Of a stretch of 64,000 nucleotides of DNA, positions 61,283 to 64,000 are shown piece by piece. Within the stretch, counting starts at the first letter, position 1. Every line of letters begins with the position of its first letter. Below the pieces are notes generated by a model. It saw only the letters and a program-made list of their open reading frames with translations. It was not told the origin of the DNA and ran no database searches. Origin of the DNA: Antitrichia curtipendula. Its lineage: Eukaryota; Streptophyta; Bryopsida; Hypnales; Leucodontaceae. Location of the stretch: positions 47,988,001-48,052,000 of the forward strand of contig OX579635.1 of assembly GCA_951230915.1 (NCBI GenBank), in the 5' to 3' direction. Made by a program: the position numbers and the translations under genes.

Positions 61283-61588
61283 TAAGGTAGTATGCTCTTA
61301 AAGCGACCACTTAAGAGCAGATCGCCTTTTCAGGGAAGTTAAACTTATTGAAACAATTTTCAGTAAATTTATATAGGAAGAAAAATGGAATTGGCATCTA
61401 ACCCAAGTCGTTTCATATTTTTCAGATCTTTGTAGCATTAGTTATGAATTTTTGAAGTTCAAACACAATGGTTTCTAAAAGCGACCACCTTCTGAAATGT
61501 ACACGGTTTGAACATTGAAGAAAGCAAAATGTACCTCTGTGTCATGATCGCTTATAGAACATGGGCGCTTTTAGAGCATACTACCTTA
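61283..61588. mobile_element. MITE family M2, copy 2 (in the same intron)
   Basis: Left end TAAGGTAGTATGCTCTTAAA. Right end read inward TAAGGTAGTATGCTCTAAAA. The inverted ends agree over about 27 bp with 2-3 differences. It is 306 bp and non-coding, sits about 160 bp from copy 1 and shares the internal 'TTGGCATCTAACCCAAGT' region. Confidence 0.75.
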
Positions 61589-64000
61589 CACCTTGCATTT
61601 GTGAGCTACAATTATCACTCTGTACAGCTAACAAATCTGAATTACTAGTAAATCTAAGACCAATCACAATTACATACCGATTAAGTACGATTATAATTAC
61701 ACTAAATCAATCATGATTACAGAAACATCAGGGGAGAAGCTAATCAAGAAAAAAATAACGTAAATCAGTAAATCTCACTGAGCTAGCTAGTTCGACAGAT
61801 TTTTCAAGCTACGAAACTCTGTGTATCTACGAAACTCAGTGTGTCAGCTGGGTACGCGCTCAGGAATTGCCTGGTCGAAAGTATTTTTAAAATTTTGGAC
61901 CTGCCTTCTACTTTTGTGCATGTGAACCTGTGATCAACCAAAACTGCAGATTTGACTTGGACAAGGAAGTTATTTGACATTATGTTGAATGTCTGACGAT
62001 TCTCTAAGCTTAAAATTTATGGTTATTTGGGTAGCTAATTTGTTGTTTGTATCACCTTTTCTACTTAATAATGTGGACTGTGGAAATATAAAAGTTTTGT
62101 AGAGCTTTGCTAGAGCTACAAATTTTCATTAATGCTTTGTCAATTACTAGATCAAAATGACACTACAACACTGAAAACATCAAATTTGCTATAGTACCAT
62201 CATTCTGACTATAAAAATCTGCCTTCAACGTAAATTTGTACCTACAATTTGGATATTCACCCCTCTCAAGGAAGCACACTCACGACCTACAGAGCTCGCT
62301 CAAGACCTACAAAGCTCAAAACGTAGTCTGTTTGATCTATCGGAAAGCAATCGAGAAATAGACCTCTAAAACAATAGCGGCGTCGTCACTAAACCCACTA
62401 CATTTCAAAAAATCTCACAGCTTGTAGAGACTCAGATCTACTTGCCATGATCTACAAAAACACCAAAATATTCTAAATATGAAGGCTTAATACTATAACA
62501 ACTATACATGAATTTTTTTTGTTGAAGCGATCATACCTTTACAGCCTCATTTTTCCCAACATCCAACTTCATTTTGGCAAGCAAAGTCTGACAATCCGCA
62601 AGCAACCTCCTCAGTTGCTCCAACAACGACAGCCATCTGGTCAAAACTTGTAGGAGAAGCTTTAGTCCATTCATTTCCATAACCTCAACAAATTTCTGAT
62701 ATTCACGAAGACGCTTCGGGGATTTGCTGAAATAAGAATGCACCCTTTGAATCACCTACTCAACAATTGAAAATAACGGTAACGCAGGTAAAGACTTTGC
62801 AACTAGGTTGCATCTATGGGCCATGCAATGGATTGCATTGCAAAATGGAGCATATTTTGTTTGGATTTGGGTTGTGACTCGGGTCCGAACGCCCTGAAAC
62901 GTGTTCACTCCATCTGCTCCAAACCAAATCAATCTTCTCGATAATTGCTCGAACATGAGGTTGCCGCCACTTCATAATGACCAATGTGAGGCTGTTTGCA
63001 CCCGCTCCATCTACCAACCACTATAAAGAGATCATATGTGGAATTCTAATGTAATTTTCTACCATGTATGTATGAATGCAAAGCCAGGTGCCATTATCCA
63101 TGGTAATCACCTCATCGCAAGTGATCACCATGAAAAGAGCAAAACCTTAACTTCTTCTTAATTGTTGCTTTGACTTTGTGGTACAAAGAGTCAGCCATTT
63201 GCCACCTAGAAGTATCACTCCAGTGCATCCTTGGCAAATTAGGAACATTGAAGAAAGCATAGAATGATTGCCTCTCCTCATACTCTAACATGGGACATCC
63301 GCTTGACAAAATCTGGTAGATTGTGCATAATTGCACAATTTTTTTGGAGCAAGCCATTGATGTATTGGTATTCACTTGTTGTAGGACAAATGCTGGTTGC
63401 CTACTTGCAAAATGGCATAAGTTAATTTGATGTCAACAAGTTTTCAAAATGTACCATTTGCTTTTTTTAACATTCTACTTCACGATACCAAATGTAGCCT
63501 TCCTCCTACCCTAACCCTTTGTGTTTTTGAAGCGTGTCACACTTTGTGCCCAAGATCTTTGGATTCTTGTCAAATGTTGAACACATTGTACACTTCACAA
63601 GGTGAATATGCCCATCAATATCTCGAATAGGTTCTGCCCATGCAAACTTCGCAGCCCATTAACTTAGAAAACGTCGTGTTCGGTTGTAGTTCAACTTTGG
63701 TTTCTTGGAGGGAGGAGGGATTTCTTGGAAGTCGTCATCTAACTCTATCTTGTCTTCTCCATCGGAAATATACACCATGTTTTCTCTAAGTTCACGGTGC
63801 AGTTGGTGATCTACATGTGCTGTTGATGATTGAAATCAGACACTACTGCTACTCCCCTTCTTTGAATGGATTAAATGTTTAGTTTCCAAGAGCTTTGTGC
63901 CTATAGACACATTGTTCAATGAAATGCTCTTTGAAGCACATTCAGAACTTGGAGACTTGGGATCTGCTAATGTTAAGTCATACAGTAGATGTAAGGATTG

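Larger units (their letters stand above)
58441..63660 (-). pseudogene. hAT-like zinc-finger (ZNF862-like) transposase gene, decayed
   Basis: Read right to left. An N-terminal zinc-finger-like part KCTMCSTF...KCDTLQKHKG lies at about 63600-63530. Then MLEYEERQSFYAFFNVPNLP (about 63295), ITCDEVITMDNGTWLCIHTY (about 63130) and LVDGAGANSLTLVIMKWR follow. WFGADGVNTFQGVRTRV and HCMAHRCNLVAKSLPALPL lie at 62930-62770, then YFSKSPKRLREYQKFVEVME to NEAVK|GTATG at 62532. A 2.6-kb intron ends at a TTTGCAG acceptor. The exon 59919-59522 has LLETVDLLVTFVQKWDVYIC, and the last exon (about 59028-58441) has RLLRELKSRFPSHSIMDALG and a hATC-type end VQVAIVQALGSIEDERCFSS. Several stops and frameshifts break it. 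A full element would extend past the window, so its ends are not seen. Confidence 0.75.

Noticed and set aside
1..64000. CRISPR array, operon, prophage or plasmid features
   Set aside because: The window is eukaryotic. The only regular repeats are the transposon-borne minisatellite and short tandem duplications.

Overview
This is nuclear DNA from a land plant. The evidence is spliced genes with short GT-AG introns, two plastid-targeted proteins (a SufE and an IMPL1-type inositol-phosphate phosphatase), an L-type lectin receptor kinase, a CYP85-clan P450, and plant-style MITEs in AT-rich intergenic DNA. The hAT-like zinc-finger family and low gene density would fit a non-flowering plant, but the species cannot be fixed from the sequence. 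There is no operon, plasmid, phage or CRISPR structure.

Layout. 1-11.1 kb is repeat-rich: a non-autonomous hAT element with an 8-bp target duplication, a Tourist-like MITE, and a Mutator-like element with an 11-bp target duplication that carries a hairpin minisatellite. 11.2-11.9 kb holds the intronless SufE gene. 14.6-20.2 kb is a PIF/Harbinger area, with a decayed transposase and a convergent Myb/SANT-like partner. 20.6-28 kb holds MITEs, a foldback and a second copy of a long repeat. 28.5-32.5 kb is a six-exon P450 whose exon 2 lacks a normal acceptor AG. 32.9-40.5 kb contains MITEs, a lectin-kinase fragment and a near-perfect hairpin. 40.7-43.2 kb is a three-level nest: an organellar EF-G pseudogene with a Tc1-type DD34E transposon in one intron, itself interrupted by a 251-bp MITE. 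45.7 kb is a last-exon-only P450 copy. 47.8-52.1 kb (minus strand) is a complete ten-exon IMPL1 gene. 53.4-55.7 kb (minus strand) is a lectin receptor kinase with two in-frame TGA codons. 57 kb holds a foldback with arms near 300 bp. 58.4-63.7 kb (minus strand) is a decayed hAT-like zinc-finger transposase gene, with two MITEs in its large intron.

Genes together. The intact genes are functionally unrelated housekeeping or specialised-metabolism genes: plastid Fe-S sulfur transfer, inositol/histidinol-phosphate-type phosphatase activity, and P450 oxidation. The two P450 loci and the two lectin-kinase loci are local duplicates, each a long copy plus a 3' fragment. Much of the rest is decayed DNA transposons, and their premature stops are mostly of the kind cytosine deamination produces.
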